From the NCBI RefSeq assembly GCF_003478505.1, contig NZ_QUFI01000021.1:17248-55148 (forward strand): a DNA stretch of 37,901 bases, read 5' to 3'. The position numbers were made by a program, and so were the translations under genes. The notes under the pieces are model-generated. The model had not been told where the DNA came from. It was given only the letters and a program-made list of their open reading frames with translations, and did no database searches. Position 1 is the first letter of the stretch. Each line of letters begins with the position of its first letter. The stretch comes from Clostridium sp. AF27-2AA (lineage in GTDB: Bacteria; Bacillota; Clostridia; Lachnospirales; Lachnospiraceae). Shown here one piece after another: positions 15,045-22,320 of this stretch.

Positions 15045-17060
15045 TCAGTTTCCCGGCCCCGGTGTCTGGGATACTCCAGGTGAACTGCTCACGCCAGAGC
15101 CTGATGCTCCCCCGGGACCGCCCGGACTGCTCTGGGTTCCGTTGGAGCCGGAACCCGGACCGCCCGATGAGGAACTGCCGGAGGACGCATTCTGTCCGGA
15201 ACTGTTCTGCCCCGGATAAGCCTGGGCAGAGCCTGGGGACTGTGCGGATGTCGGCTGGGAAGCCGGCTGCGCTGCCGTTGTCGGCTGCGGCTGAGCGGTC
15301 GTTGTCGGCTGCGGCTGGGCGGCCGTTGTTGGCTGCGGCTGGGCGGCCGTTGTTGGCTGCGGCTGAGCGGCCGTTGTCGGCTGCGGCTTTGTCTCCGATT
15401 CTGTCTGGGCCGGCTGGGTCTGCTGAGGCTTCGTCTCGGATGCTGCGCCGCCATTCTGGGCCGTGGTGCTGGTCGTGCCGCTCCCCGAGCCATCCAGATG
15501 ATAGCAGAGTACCGGCATGCCCGCAGAAATATTCTCATAAATCGTCTTGGCTACCGCCGGCGGCAGATTGATACAGCCATGGGAACCATTTGTCTTGTAA
15601 ATCCTGCCGCCAAAGCTGGACCGCCAGTAAGCATCGTGCATGCCAATACCGCCGTTAAACGGCATCCAGTAAGACACCGGTGTCGCGTAATTCTCGCCCT
15701 TTAAGGTCGCATTGCGCTGCTTGTAAGTCAGCGGATATACACCGGCCGGAGTGCTCCAGCCCCTGGACTCATTGCCGGACACAAAGTCCGACTCCACCAC
15801 AAGTTTTCCTTCCTTATAGAAGAACATGTGCTGGGCCGTCAGGTTGATCTCCGCGTACGTATTGCCGTAGTCATTTGCATCATGGGAGGCCGCCGTCTGG
15901 CTGTAGACCGGCTCCCGCTCCTGGCTCTCACAGGAAAGGAGAATCTGTTTTAAGGCCTCGGTTTCCTCACTCTGGTTAATTTTCCAGCCGTACACACTTT
16001 TGCTGATGGTAACGGTCTGCCCGTAAGAGGTTTTCAGGGTCTTTGGCTTGTAAGCTGTATTGTAGGTCTGAGCCAGCCAGGACACATACTCTCCAATCTT
16101 TGACTCATCCAGAGACACGCCGCCCTGCCCGTCGCTCACCAGCCAGGTATGGATTTTTTCGCCATCCAGTACCTCGTTTTTGCTGCCAAAGCGGTAGGTG
16201 ACTGTGGTATGTACATACTGGTTCCATGCTGCGAGTTCTGCATTCAGTGCCTCATTGTCTGCTGTAATCTGGGGTTTTTCGTATACATCCGCCTCTTCCA
16301 GAGAAAGAGTTTCCTGAAAATTTAAAATTGCGTCTTTGACCGCGTCAGAAAGAAGCTGCGGATCCGGCTTCGCACCCGGGTTCTCCGGCACAATCTCATA
16401 TCCCGTTCCGGATATATAATCCGATATGTACGCATCCTCCGGTGCCGCAGCCTGCTCTGGTTTTAAACAGTTAAGCCCTGATACCGCGTCAGAAAGCTTT
16501 GTCTCATCAAAGGCCGCCATGGTATCAATGGTATAGTCCACATACCGGCCAACGTGAAATCCCCAGGCAAGAGTACTCTGGTTTTGCAGGATCTGCTCCA
16601 GCGTCCCGTCAAATTCCGGGTGAAGGCCAATTTCACTTCCACAGATCACTTCATCCGCACCGCCCCGCTCCTGAAGTGTCAGGATATAGCCACTGGTCCC
16701 CTCCGTAATCTTCGTTTTGGTTTCTTCCGGGGTCAGTCCAGACACATCCAGACCATTGATGGTGGTATTAGGGAAATAGACCCGTTTGTATTTCTGGCCC
16801 ATTCCCACATAGACAGCGCCGGCAGCAACTGCCGCAGTCAGGACTGCTCCCCCGACTGCTACGGCAATTTTTCTGCCGGCTCTTTTCCGTTCCTGTCCCT
16901 GATTTTCAGAATCCTGTGCCGCGTGATTCGGTGCGGCCTGATTCTGCGTGTTCTCATTCAGCCCGCTCTGACGATTCTTTTCCTCATTCTCCTTCCGTTT
17001 TTGCCTGTTCCATTTGCCACGGCTGCGCCCATGGCCAGCCCGCTGATTTTCTGTTTCCAT
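15045..17060 (-). CDS. L,D-transpeptidase (YkuD) with PG_binding_4 domains and a repeat tail
   Basis: This 671-residue cell-wall enzyme has a charged cytoplasmic N-terminus (1-63), one transmembrane anchor (about 64-88), two PG_binding_4-like segments (GLDVSGLTPEETKTKI from about 105, and a second before the catalytic domain) and a YkuD domain at about 405-525 with the catalytic motif SHGCINLPP. It is expected to form 3-3 peptidoglycan cross-links or attach proteins to the wall. The C-terminal 145 residues are low-complexity: five QPQPTTAA-like units, then a Ser/Gly/Pro-rich end. The gene follows its paralogue with a 34-bp gap, so they form an operon. The ribosome binding site (AGAAGGAA) is rather distant from the ATG. 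Confidence 0.9.
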   Translation of the reverse strand: METENQRAGHGRSRGKWNRQKRKENEEKNRQSGLNENTQNQAAPNHAAQDSENQGQERKRAGRKIAVAVGGAVLTAAVAAGAVYVGMGQKYKRVYFPNTTINGLDVSGLTPEETKTKITEGTSGYILTLQERGGADEVICGSEIGLHPEFDGTLEQILQNQSTLAWGFHVGRYVDYTIDTMAAFDETKLSDAVSGLNCLKPEQAAAPEDAYISDYISGTGYEIVPENPGAKPDPQLLSDAVKDAILNFQETLSLEEADVYEKPQITADNEALNAELAAWNQYVHTTVTYRFGSKNEVLDGEKIHTWLVSDGQGGVSLDESKIGEYVSWLAQTYNTAYKPKTLKTSYGQTVTISKSVYGWKINQSEETEALKQILLSCESQEREPVYSQTAASHDANDYGNTYAEINLTAQHMFFYKEGKLVVESDFVSGNESRGWSTPAGVYPLTYKQRNATLKGENYATPVSYWMPFNGGIGMHDAYWRSSFGGRIYKTNGSHGCINLPPAVAKTIYENISAGMPVLCYHLDGSGSGTTSTTAQNGGAASETKPQQTQPAQTESETKPQPTTAAQPQPTTAAQPQPTTAAQPQPTTTAQPQPTTAAQPASQPTSAQSPGSAQAYPGQNSSGQNASSGSSSSGGPGSGSNGTQSSPGGPGGASGSGVSSSPGVSQTPGPGN
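15274..15390 (-). repeat. 24-bp tandem repeats coding for a Pro/Gln/Thr-rich tail
   Basis: Four full copies and one partial copy of a 24-bp unit (GCCGTTGTCGGCTGCGGCTG plus four bases on the plus strand) run from 15274 to 15390. They encode repeated QPQPTTAA in the L,D-transpeptidase tail. Copies differ only at a few positions, suggesting recent slippage. Confidence 0.85.
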
Positions 17061-17094
17061 AAATATCTTTCATTCCTTCTATACATTGTCCTTG

Positions 17095-18498
17095 TTAGTT
17101 ATAGCAGATGACCGGAATCCCAGTGTATACCAGGTCATAAAGTGCCGCTGCCTTATCCGGCGGCAGGTTCACGCAGCCGTGGCTGCCGCTGTTCTGGTAA
17201 ATGGTTCCGCCAAATTTGCTGCGCCAGTTCGCGTCGTGAAGTCCAATTCCGCCATTAAACGGCATCCAGTAAGACACCGGTGTCTCGTATTCGTACTTGC
17301 CATCCGCCTGCTTCTGTCCGCGCAGAACACGGTCACGCTGCTTGTAGGTGAGACTGTAAAGTCCCGGCGGTGTCGTGTAATTCTTGGATACATTGCCTGT
17401 AACGCACGGTGCCTCCCAGACTACTGCTCCATCCTTCGTCATGTATACATGCTGACCAGAGAGATCTACCTCCACATAAGTACTGCCCCACTCGGCCGCG
17501 CTGCGGTCCACCGCTTTTGACGCATAGACCGGTTCCCTGCTCTGGGACTGAGCCGTGCGTATCACATCCGCAAGAGCCTGGGCTTCTCCGGCCTGGTCAA
17601 TTTTCCAGCCAAACGGTCCGGTCACGCTGACATCCCGGCCGGTGGCTGTATGAAAGGCGCGGGCAGTTCCCGCTGTATTGTATTTCGCAGCCAAAGCCTG
17701 TACGTAAGCATTCACCTGATCCATATTCAGCTGAATCTGCCCCTCTGCGCTGCCTGTGATCCAGGAACAGATGGTTGCGGAATCCAGGACCTCGCTCTGC
17801 TCTCCAAATGTATAAGTGACCGTCATCTCCCGGCAACGGTTCATGGTGTCGCAGAGTGTTTTTAAGTTCTCGTCATCCTTGGTCACAGACGGAGTGTAAT
17901 AGCAGCCTGCTGCCTCCAGATCCACCTCTGTCTCCCCTTTGGATGCCGCCTCCCGGATAAGCTGTGCGGTCTTTTCCCGGTCTGCGTTATTGCCGCGCAC
18001 CTCCGGGACAATGGTGAAGGGCTGGCCTTCCTGATAACCGGACACATAGGCATCTTCCGTTGTGACAATACTGCTGCCGCTGATGGCATTTAAACTGCCG
18101 ATCTTCGCGTCCAGCGCCGCGCTGTCAAAGCTGCCTGTCATATCAGAACGGTGCTTGTTGTCCACATCCGGGCCGGAGAGCCGTCCGGACGAATTCTGCT
18201 GATCCAGGATCTGCTGCAGATACCCCTCTGGCAGTCCCACAGAATAGCCAATCTCCGGACCGGTGATGACCTCCGTCTTTCCGCCCTTTTCTTTTATGGT
18301 AAGTTTGTAATCGCTGGCATAAAAATCCGCAATGCGCTGTGTAGCCTGGTCCACCGTCATATTGCTGATGCCAAGGCCGTTCACCGAGGTTCCGGGCACA
18401 AAGGTAGTTTCATCTGCGTAGGCTGTGCAGGACAGCGTAAGAGCCAATCCGGCAGCAAAAACCATACATTTTACGTTTCGTCTCCAACTTTTTTTCAT
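17095..18498 (-). CDS. L,D-transpeptidase (YkuD) with signal peptide and PG_binding_4 domains
   Basis: This 467-residue exported enzyme starts at the ATG at 18498 after CAGGAGG. Residues 1-30 form a signal peptide (KCMVFAAGLALTLSCTAYA). Two PG_binding_4-like segments (GLGISNMTVDQATQRIADFY; a second before the YkuD domain) precede the catalytic YkuD domain at about 345-467, with SHGCVNLPP near residue 438. It aligns along most of its length with the downstream gene, including the YWMPFNGGIG and GSHGC motifs, but lacks the membrane-anchor N-terminus and the repeat tail. It is the first gene of the pair, read from a TTGACG-17-TATAAT promoter. Confidence 0.9.
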   Translation of the reverse strand: MKKSWRRNVKCMVFAAGLALTLSCTAYADETTFVPGTSVNGLGISNMTVDQATQRIADFYASDYKLTIKEKGGKTEVITGPEIGYSVGLPEGYLQQILDQQNSSGRLSGPDVDNKHRSDMTGSFDSAALDAKIGSLNAISGSSIVTTEDAYVSGYQEGQPFTIVPEVRGNNADREKTAQLIREAASKGETEVDLEAAGCYYTPSVTKDDENLKTLCDTMNRCREMTVTYTFGEQSEVLDSATICSWITGSAEGQIQLNMDQVNAYVQALAAKYNTAGTARAFHTATGRDVSVTGPFGWKIDQAGEAQALADVIRTAQSQSREPVYASKAVDRSAAEWGSTYVEVDLSGQHVYMTKDGAVVWEAPCVTGNVSKNYTTPPGLYSLTYKQRDRVLRGQKQADGKYEYETPVSYWMPFNGGIGLHDANWRSKFGGTIYQNSGSHGCVNLPPDKAAALYDLVYTGIPVICYN

Positions 18499-18587
18499 AT
18501 TCCATCCTCCTGACACGCGTCATGTCTTATTCGAACCGGCCTTATCTCCGGCCGGCAAAATCCGTTTTCGCAGCAATCGTATCTCCC

Positions 18588-18616
18588 ATTATAGAAGCAG
18601 TCAGAAAAACCGTCAA
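18588..18616 (-). promoter_or_regulatory. Promoter of the L,D-transpeptidase operon
   Basis: On the minus strand TTGACG (18611-18616), 17 bp, TATAAT (18588-18593), 90 bp before the ATG at 18498. The -35 box lies within a stem of the terminator hairpin at 18606-18637. Confidence 0.7.
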
Positions 18617-18637
18617 GCACATGCACCTGACGGTTTT
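18606..18637 (-). terminator. Bidirectional-type terminator after the mini-ORFs
   Basis: AAAACCGTCA (18606-18615) pairs perfectly with TGACGGTTTT (18628-18637). On the minus strand it ends in TTTTTCTG and follows the 15-codon ORF by 9 bp. Confidence 0.75.
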
Positions 18638-18646
18638 CTTACGGTT

Positions 18647-18694
18647 TTAGGAATGGATCAGCCAGAAGAAATATCCGGCATAGCAAAGCAACAT
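18647..18694 (-). CDS. 15-aa hydrophobic mini-ORF, possible membrane peptide
   Basis: This short frame reads MLLCYAGYFFWLIHS and ends in TAA, 9 bp before an intrinsic terminator. Its ATG overlaps the TGA of an upstream 7-codon ORF (TGATG), a classic coupling arrangement. The peptide is hydrophobic and could lie in the membrane. Its reality rests on the ribosome binding site, the coupling and the terminator, not on recognised homology. Confidence 0.35.
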   Translation of the reverse strand: MLLCYAGYFFWLIHS

Positions 18695-18717
18695 CAGAGT
18701 TCCATTATGATCTTCAT
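18694..18717 (-). CDS. 7-codon leader mini-ORF with strong ribosome binding site
   Basis: The frame reads MKIIMEL then TGA. AAGGAGG ends 8 bases before its ATG (18717), an ideal spacing; another ATG in the same frame at 18723 is too close to the site. It overlaps the following mini-ORF by one base. A leader-peptide role is possible. Confidence 0.35.
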   Translation of the reverse strand: MKIIMEL

Positions 18718-18734
18718 AAGCATATCCTCCTTTT

Positions 18735-18816
18735 CCGGTACCGGATCTCCTCTTTTCGTAATACGAAAAGCGAGACCTCCACCGTACCCTTGTTCTTTGT
18801 ACGGTGAAAGTCTCGC
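18735..18816 (-). terminator. Cluster of three strong hairpins after the SseB-family gene
   Basis: On the minus strand, the first is GCGAGAC/GTCTCGC (18770-18776, 18810-18816) with inner CACCGTAC/GTACGGTG, followed by TTTTCG and so able to terminate the SseB transcript. The second is CTTTTCGT-ATT-ACGAAAAG (18752-18770), which overlaps the T-tract of the first and would compete with it. The third is TCCGGTACCGGA (18735-18746), just before the mini-ORF ribosome binding site. Confidence 0.6.
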
Positions 18817-18867
18817 TGCTTGGTCGTAAACCGGATTTTCCAGTTTTTAACATACTTTTAACTGTCT

Positions 18868-19725
18868 TCAGGCCTCTTCGCTGTTCTTTTTCTCAGCTGC
18901 CTGTCTCTGAAGTGCTGCGGAGGCTGCTGCCGCAATGGCCTGGTCGGACGCTGCCTGGGCTTTTGCTGCCGGATCCTGCGGTACCGGAACCGGACGGTTC
19001 ACTGCCAGTGGAAGGTTCACGCCCATAATATTTAAGACAACACCCTTTGCTTCTTTATCTAATACCTTCGGAAGCTGCGCCGCGTCTACAATGACCGGCT
19101 TAAACGCATTGTTGCGGTTAAAACGGCTGAATTCCACAGCATCGGTAAATACCAGCTGGTATTTATCACCAGTATTCAGCTTAACCAGCGGAGTTCCTTT
19201 GCCATCCTGCTGAAGCGCAAAGATGAATTTGCTCTTCATAAAGTCAGCAGACATCTCTTCCTGGAGCTGTGCCATGCGCTTTGCGTCCTGAAGTTCCTTC
19301 GGTCTGCGCACCTCCTGGGCAAAATACAGGGCGGTCAGATGAAGCTGCGGATTTTCAATCCACTGCTTGCCCTCTTCCACCTGCGGATTTTCTCTGCGCT
19401 TTGCGAATTCATCAATCTGGAGCAGATCCATTTTGTCATCATAGTGGATTTCCAGCGCATTGACGCCCATGGTATAAAGATTGGTAAAAAACAAAAGCAT
19501 ATGGTTAGAAAGAATCTTTGCAACTCCTACCGGAATCTTCTCTTCCTTTAACTCTGCCACTCTTGCCTTTGCGGCATCCTCAGACAGATAGACGAATACC
19601 TTGTCGTCATAGGTTTCTCCATCACACTCTACGTATGGCTCCTCGGTATATCCTGAAATCAGTGCGTACACTGCACCCTCTGCGTCTTTCATCTGCGCCA
19701 GCAGTCTGTCTTTTCCCTCACTCAT
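18868..19725 (-). CDS. SseB family protein
   Basis: This 285-residue protein starts at the ATG at 19725, preceded by ACAGGAGAG. The N-terminal half (about 10-125) resembles the SseB N-terminal domain (GAVYALISGY, DDKVFVYLSEDAAKARV), and the second half (about 160-250) has FIFALQQDGKGTPLVKLNTGDKYQLVFTD, resembling the C-terminal SseB-type domain. The last 40 residues are Ala/Gln/Lys-rich and probably helical. No signal peptide is visible. SseB-family proteins are widespread in Firmicutes with no settled function. A good promoter lies immediately upstream, within 10 bp of the malQ stop. Confidence 0.7.
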   Translation of the reverse strand: MSEGKDRLLAQMKDAEGAVYALISGYTEEPYVECDGETYDDKVFVYLSEDAAKARVAELKEEKIPVGVAKILSNHMLLFFTNLYTMGVNALEIHYDDKMDLLQIDEFAKRRENPQVEEGKQWIENPQLHLTALYFAQEVRRPKELQDAKRMAQLQEEMSADFMKSKFIFALQQDGKGTPLVKLNTGDKYQLVFTDAVEFSRFNRNNAFKPVIVDAAQLPKVLDKEAKGVVLNIMGVNLPLAVNRPVPVPQDPAAKAQAASDQAIAAAASAALQRQAAEKKNSEEA

Positions 19726-19820
19726 ATTGCTCTCCTGTCCGCGGTTCCACATGGTAGTTTCTGCGTTCCGCCTGTCTTTTTCCGTGAATCTCTTTCCTGT
19801 CGCTTCACGGTCTGCTCCTA

Positions 19821-19849
19821 ATTATACAGGCTTTTTTTCTCTTTTTCAA
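19821..19849 (-). promoter_or_regulatory. Promoter of the SseB-family gene
   Basis: On the minus strand TTGAAA (19844-19849), 17 bp, TATAAT (19821-19826), about 95 bp before the start codon. A CCGTGAA/TTCACGG hairpin lies in the leader. Confidence 0.7.
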
Positions 19850-19854
19850 GCAGA

Positions 19855-21357
19855 TCAGTTCCAGTTCATCCGTCCATAGCGCAGGGTCATGCCGTGGATC
19901 TCCTGTTTTAAGTCTTCAGTCAGGTCAGACTTGGCCAGACGCCATTTCCAGTTCGTTCCCACTGTGGACGGCTTATTGATCCGGCTGCGGTTGTCCAACC
20001 CCATATAATCCTGCATCGGAATAACGCAGAGAACTGACCGGCTGCGAAGGATCAGGCTAATCAGGGACTTGCCCAGCTTTGACTGCGGGGTATACTGGTC
20101 GCAGAGATACTCCCGTACCATCTTCTGTTCTTCCGGAGTAATACTCTTCCACCAGCCAGCCAGAGTCTCATTGTCATGAGTTCCCGTGTAGGCTACGGAA
20201 TTTTCTGTATAGTTGTGCGGCAGATAGTCGTTGGCACAGCCGGAATCCCTGGAATCAAACGCGAACTCCAGCACCTTCATGCCCGGAAAACCGCTTTCCT
20301 GCACCAGACGGCGCACGGAATCCGTCACATAACCCAGATCCTCGGCAATGACCTGCTTCCAGCCAAGAGCCTGCTCCACCTTCCGGAACAGGTCAATGCC
20401 CGGTCCCTTTTCCCAGTGTCCGTTCACGGCAGAAGTCTCCCCGTACGGAATGGAATAATACTCGTCAAAGCCCCGGAAATGATCGATGCGCACGACATCG
20501 TAAAGGCGGAAACAATGGGCCAGTCTTGAGATCCACCACTGATATCCGGTTTCCCGGTGATAATCCCAGCGGTAAAGCGGATTCCCCCAGAGCTGTCCGT
20601 CTGCGGAGAAGCCATCCGGCGGGCAGCCGGCCACCGCAAGCGGGAGATTGTCTGCGTCTAACTGAAACAGCTCCGAATGCGCCCAGGCATCCGCGCTGTC
20701 CATAGATACATAGATTGGGATATCTCCGACCAGCTGGATTCCCCGCTCATTGGCATAGGTTTTCAGCTGGTTCCACTGGAGGTAAAACTGATACTGCAGA
20801 TACTGCTGGAATTCAATATCAAAATACAGTTCCCTACGGTAATAGTCCATGGCATTGCCCCAGCGCAGGCGGATATCTTCTGCCCATTTCGTCCACTCTA
20901 CGCCATCAAACCGGTCTTTAACAGCCATAAAAAGGGCATAATCAGAAAGCCACCAGTTATTTTCGGCAACAAACTTCTGGTAATCCGGATTTTCATGGAT
21001 ATGGCTGCGCTCATAGGCCTTGCGAAGCAGCGGATAACGGCCAAGATAAAGTTTTTCATAGTCAATATTGCGCTCGTTCTTTCCAAAATCTACCGCGTCG
21101 CATTCTTCTTTTGTCAGAACGCCCTCCTCAATCAGCGCTTCCAGGCTGATAAAGTAAGGATTTCCCGCAAACGTGGAAAATGACTGATACGGGGAATCCC
21201 CGTAGCTGGTCGGTCCCAGCGGAAGGATCTGCCAGTAACTCTGTCCGGCTCCCTTCAGCCAGTCCACAAATTCATAAGCGCTTTTTGAGAAACATCCGAT
21301 GCCGTATCTGGACGGCAGACTGCTAAGCGGCAGCAAAATTCCTGCTGATCTGTTCAT
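19855..21357 (-). CDS. malQ: 4-alpha-glucanotransferase (amylomaltase, GH77)
   Basis: This 500-residue cytoplasmic enzyme transfers maltosyl or longer glucan units between maltodextrins. GH77 motifs are present: RSAGILLPLSSLPSRYGIG at the N-terminus, the nucleophile Asp292 in VVRIDHFRGF, the acid/base Glu339 in VIAEDLG and the transition-state Asp395 in GTHDNE. The length is normal for the short bacterial type. AAGGGAG precedes the ATG. It is the third gene of the PTS operon, 54 bp after the endonuclease/exonuclease/phosphatase gene. This supports use of maltose and malto-oligosaccharides. Confidence 0.93.
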   Translation of the reverse strand: MNRSAGILLPLSSLPSRYGIGCFSKSAYEFVDWLKGAGQSYWQILPLGPTSYGDSPYQSFSTFAGNPYFISLEALIEEGVLTKEECDAVDFGKNERNIDYEKLYLGRYPLLRKAYERSHIHENPDYQKFVAENNWWLSDYALFMAVKDRFDGVEWTKWAEDIRLRWGNAMDYYRRELYFDIEFQQYLQYQFYLQWNQLKTYANERGIQLVGDIPIYVSMDSADAWAHSELFQLDADNLPLAVAGCPPDGFSADGQLWGNPLYRWDYHRETGYQWWISRLAHCFRLYDVVRIDHFRGFDEYYSIPYGETSAVNGHWEKGPGIDLFRKVEQALGWKQVIAEDLGYVTDSVRRLVQESGFPGMKVLEFAFDSRDSGCANDYLPHNYTENSVAYTGTHDNETLAGWWKSITPEEQKMVREYLCDQYTPQSKLGKSLISLILRSRSVLCVIPMQDYMGLDNRSRINKPSTVGTNWKWRLAKSDLTEDLKQEIHGMTLRYGRMNWN

Positions 21358-21411
21358 ATATTCAATACTCCCTTATTGTTTTCATTCTGATTTCAAACGA
21401 TCCGGCTGCGT

Positions 21412-22260
21412 TCAGACCGTTACCATAACGCCAAAATGATCCGATACCACCGGATAAAGCGTTCCATTGCAGATAACTCTGCTGGAACGGATCCGGACCG
21501 GATTCCGGCTGAACATATAATCCAGGCGGCAGTTCTCCCCTTCTGCCATCTTATCTCTCCAGCCGTCAATCACATGGTCCACGGTCGCGCCGTCATCTTT
21601 TTGCGCTGCCAGAACATAGCTGTCCAGCCACCCTGCTTTCCGGATGCAGTCATAGCCTTCGCCCGATACTGCCGACGGGCTGTTAAAATCTCCCAGAAGC
21701 CAGACATTTTTCCCACTGTCCAGCCTGCCCTTTTCCTGCAGGAATTGGTTTAACTGTTCCCACTGCCCTGCAAACGGGTCTTCCGCATCGTCCCACCAGC
21801 CCATGTGAACGATATAAAACCAGGTGTCCGGATCTGCCTCCGTGCGGATGCCCAGCACCCGCCTGGTCTTCCAGTAATGATAATCGAAGGAGCGGCTGAT
21901 CTGAAACTGGTCCGTATCCGCAATGGGTGATAAACTGAACACAGCCATGCCTTCGTCATAGCGGTCATAGCCCATCTTTGCCGAGATCCAGGTCCAGGAA
22001 TAAGAAAGCCCGGAATCCTTTAAAAGCTCTGCAAGCCTTGCCGCATGATTTCCTCTCCGCACTGGAAGAGAAAAGCCACGGCAGCGCACAAACCCGGGCA
22101 GCTTTTCATCCGGCCATATTTCCTCACAGGCCAGCTGGTTTACCTCCTGCATGGCCAGAATGTCCGGTTTTTCTTTCCGGATGACCTCAGCAAACGCATG
22201 CAGCTTTTCCTCGTAATGCTCCTCAATGAGGCTGTGGGTATTCAGTGTGATCAGTTTCAT
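21412..22260 (-). CDS. Endonuclease/exonuclease/phosphatase family protein
   Basis: This 282-residue protein has the family motifs in order: LNTHS near the N-terminus, MQEVN with the metal-binding Glu, WWDDAEDP region, LLGDFNSP and the C-terminal SDHFGVMV. No signal peptide is visible, so it is probably cytoplasmic. It lies between a sugar PTS gene and malQ, and the family includes phosphodiesterases and sugar or lipid phosphatases as well as nucleases. A phosphatase role on a sugar phosphate made by the PTS is possible but unproven. GAGGACAGAAC precedes the ATG. Confidence 0.8.
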   Translation of the reverse strand: MKLITLNTHSLIEEHYEEKLHAFAEVIRKEKPDILAMQEVNQLACEEIWPDEKLPGFVRCRGFSLPVRRGNHAARLAELLKDSGLSYSWTWISAKMGYDRYDEGMAVFSLSPIADTDQFQISRSFDYHYWKTRRVLGIRTEADPDTWFYIVHMGWWDDAEDPFAGQWEQLNQFLQEKGRLDSGKNVWLLGDFNSPSAVSGEGYDCIRKAGWLDSYVLAAQKDDGATVDHVIDGWRDKMAEGENCRLDYMFSRNPVRIRSSRVICNGTLYPVVSDHFGVMVTV

Positions 22261-22282
22261 GTTCTGTCCTCTTTTTCTTCCC

Positions 22283-22312
22283 CCGCAAAGGATTTTGGGG
22301 AATCCTTTGCGG
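22283..22312 (-). promoter_or_regulatory. Intercistronic hairpin between PTS and phosphatase-like genes
   Basis: CCGCAAAGGATT (22283-22294) and AATCCTTTGCGG (22301-22312) form a perfect 12-bp stem with a 6-base loop. On the minus strand it lacks a T-tract, so mRNA processing or protection is likelier than termination. Confidence 0.6.
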
Positions 22313-22320
22313 CTGTTTTC

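Noticed and set aside
15089..15538. 149-codon Arg/Ser/Pro-rich frame in the tail of the L,D-transpeptidase
   Set aside because: It is an out-of-frame reading of the 24-bp repeats.
18647..18853. 68-codon frame covering the hairpins and the mini-ORFs
   Set aside because: Its start would lie in the spacer before three perfect hairpins and has no ribosome binding site; the internal ATGs after AAGGAGG are better.
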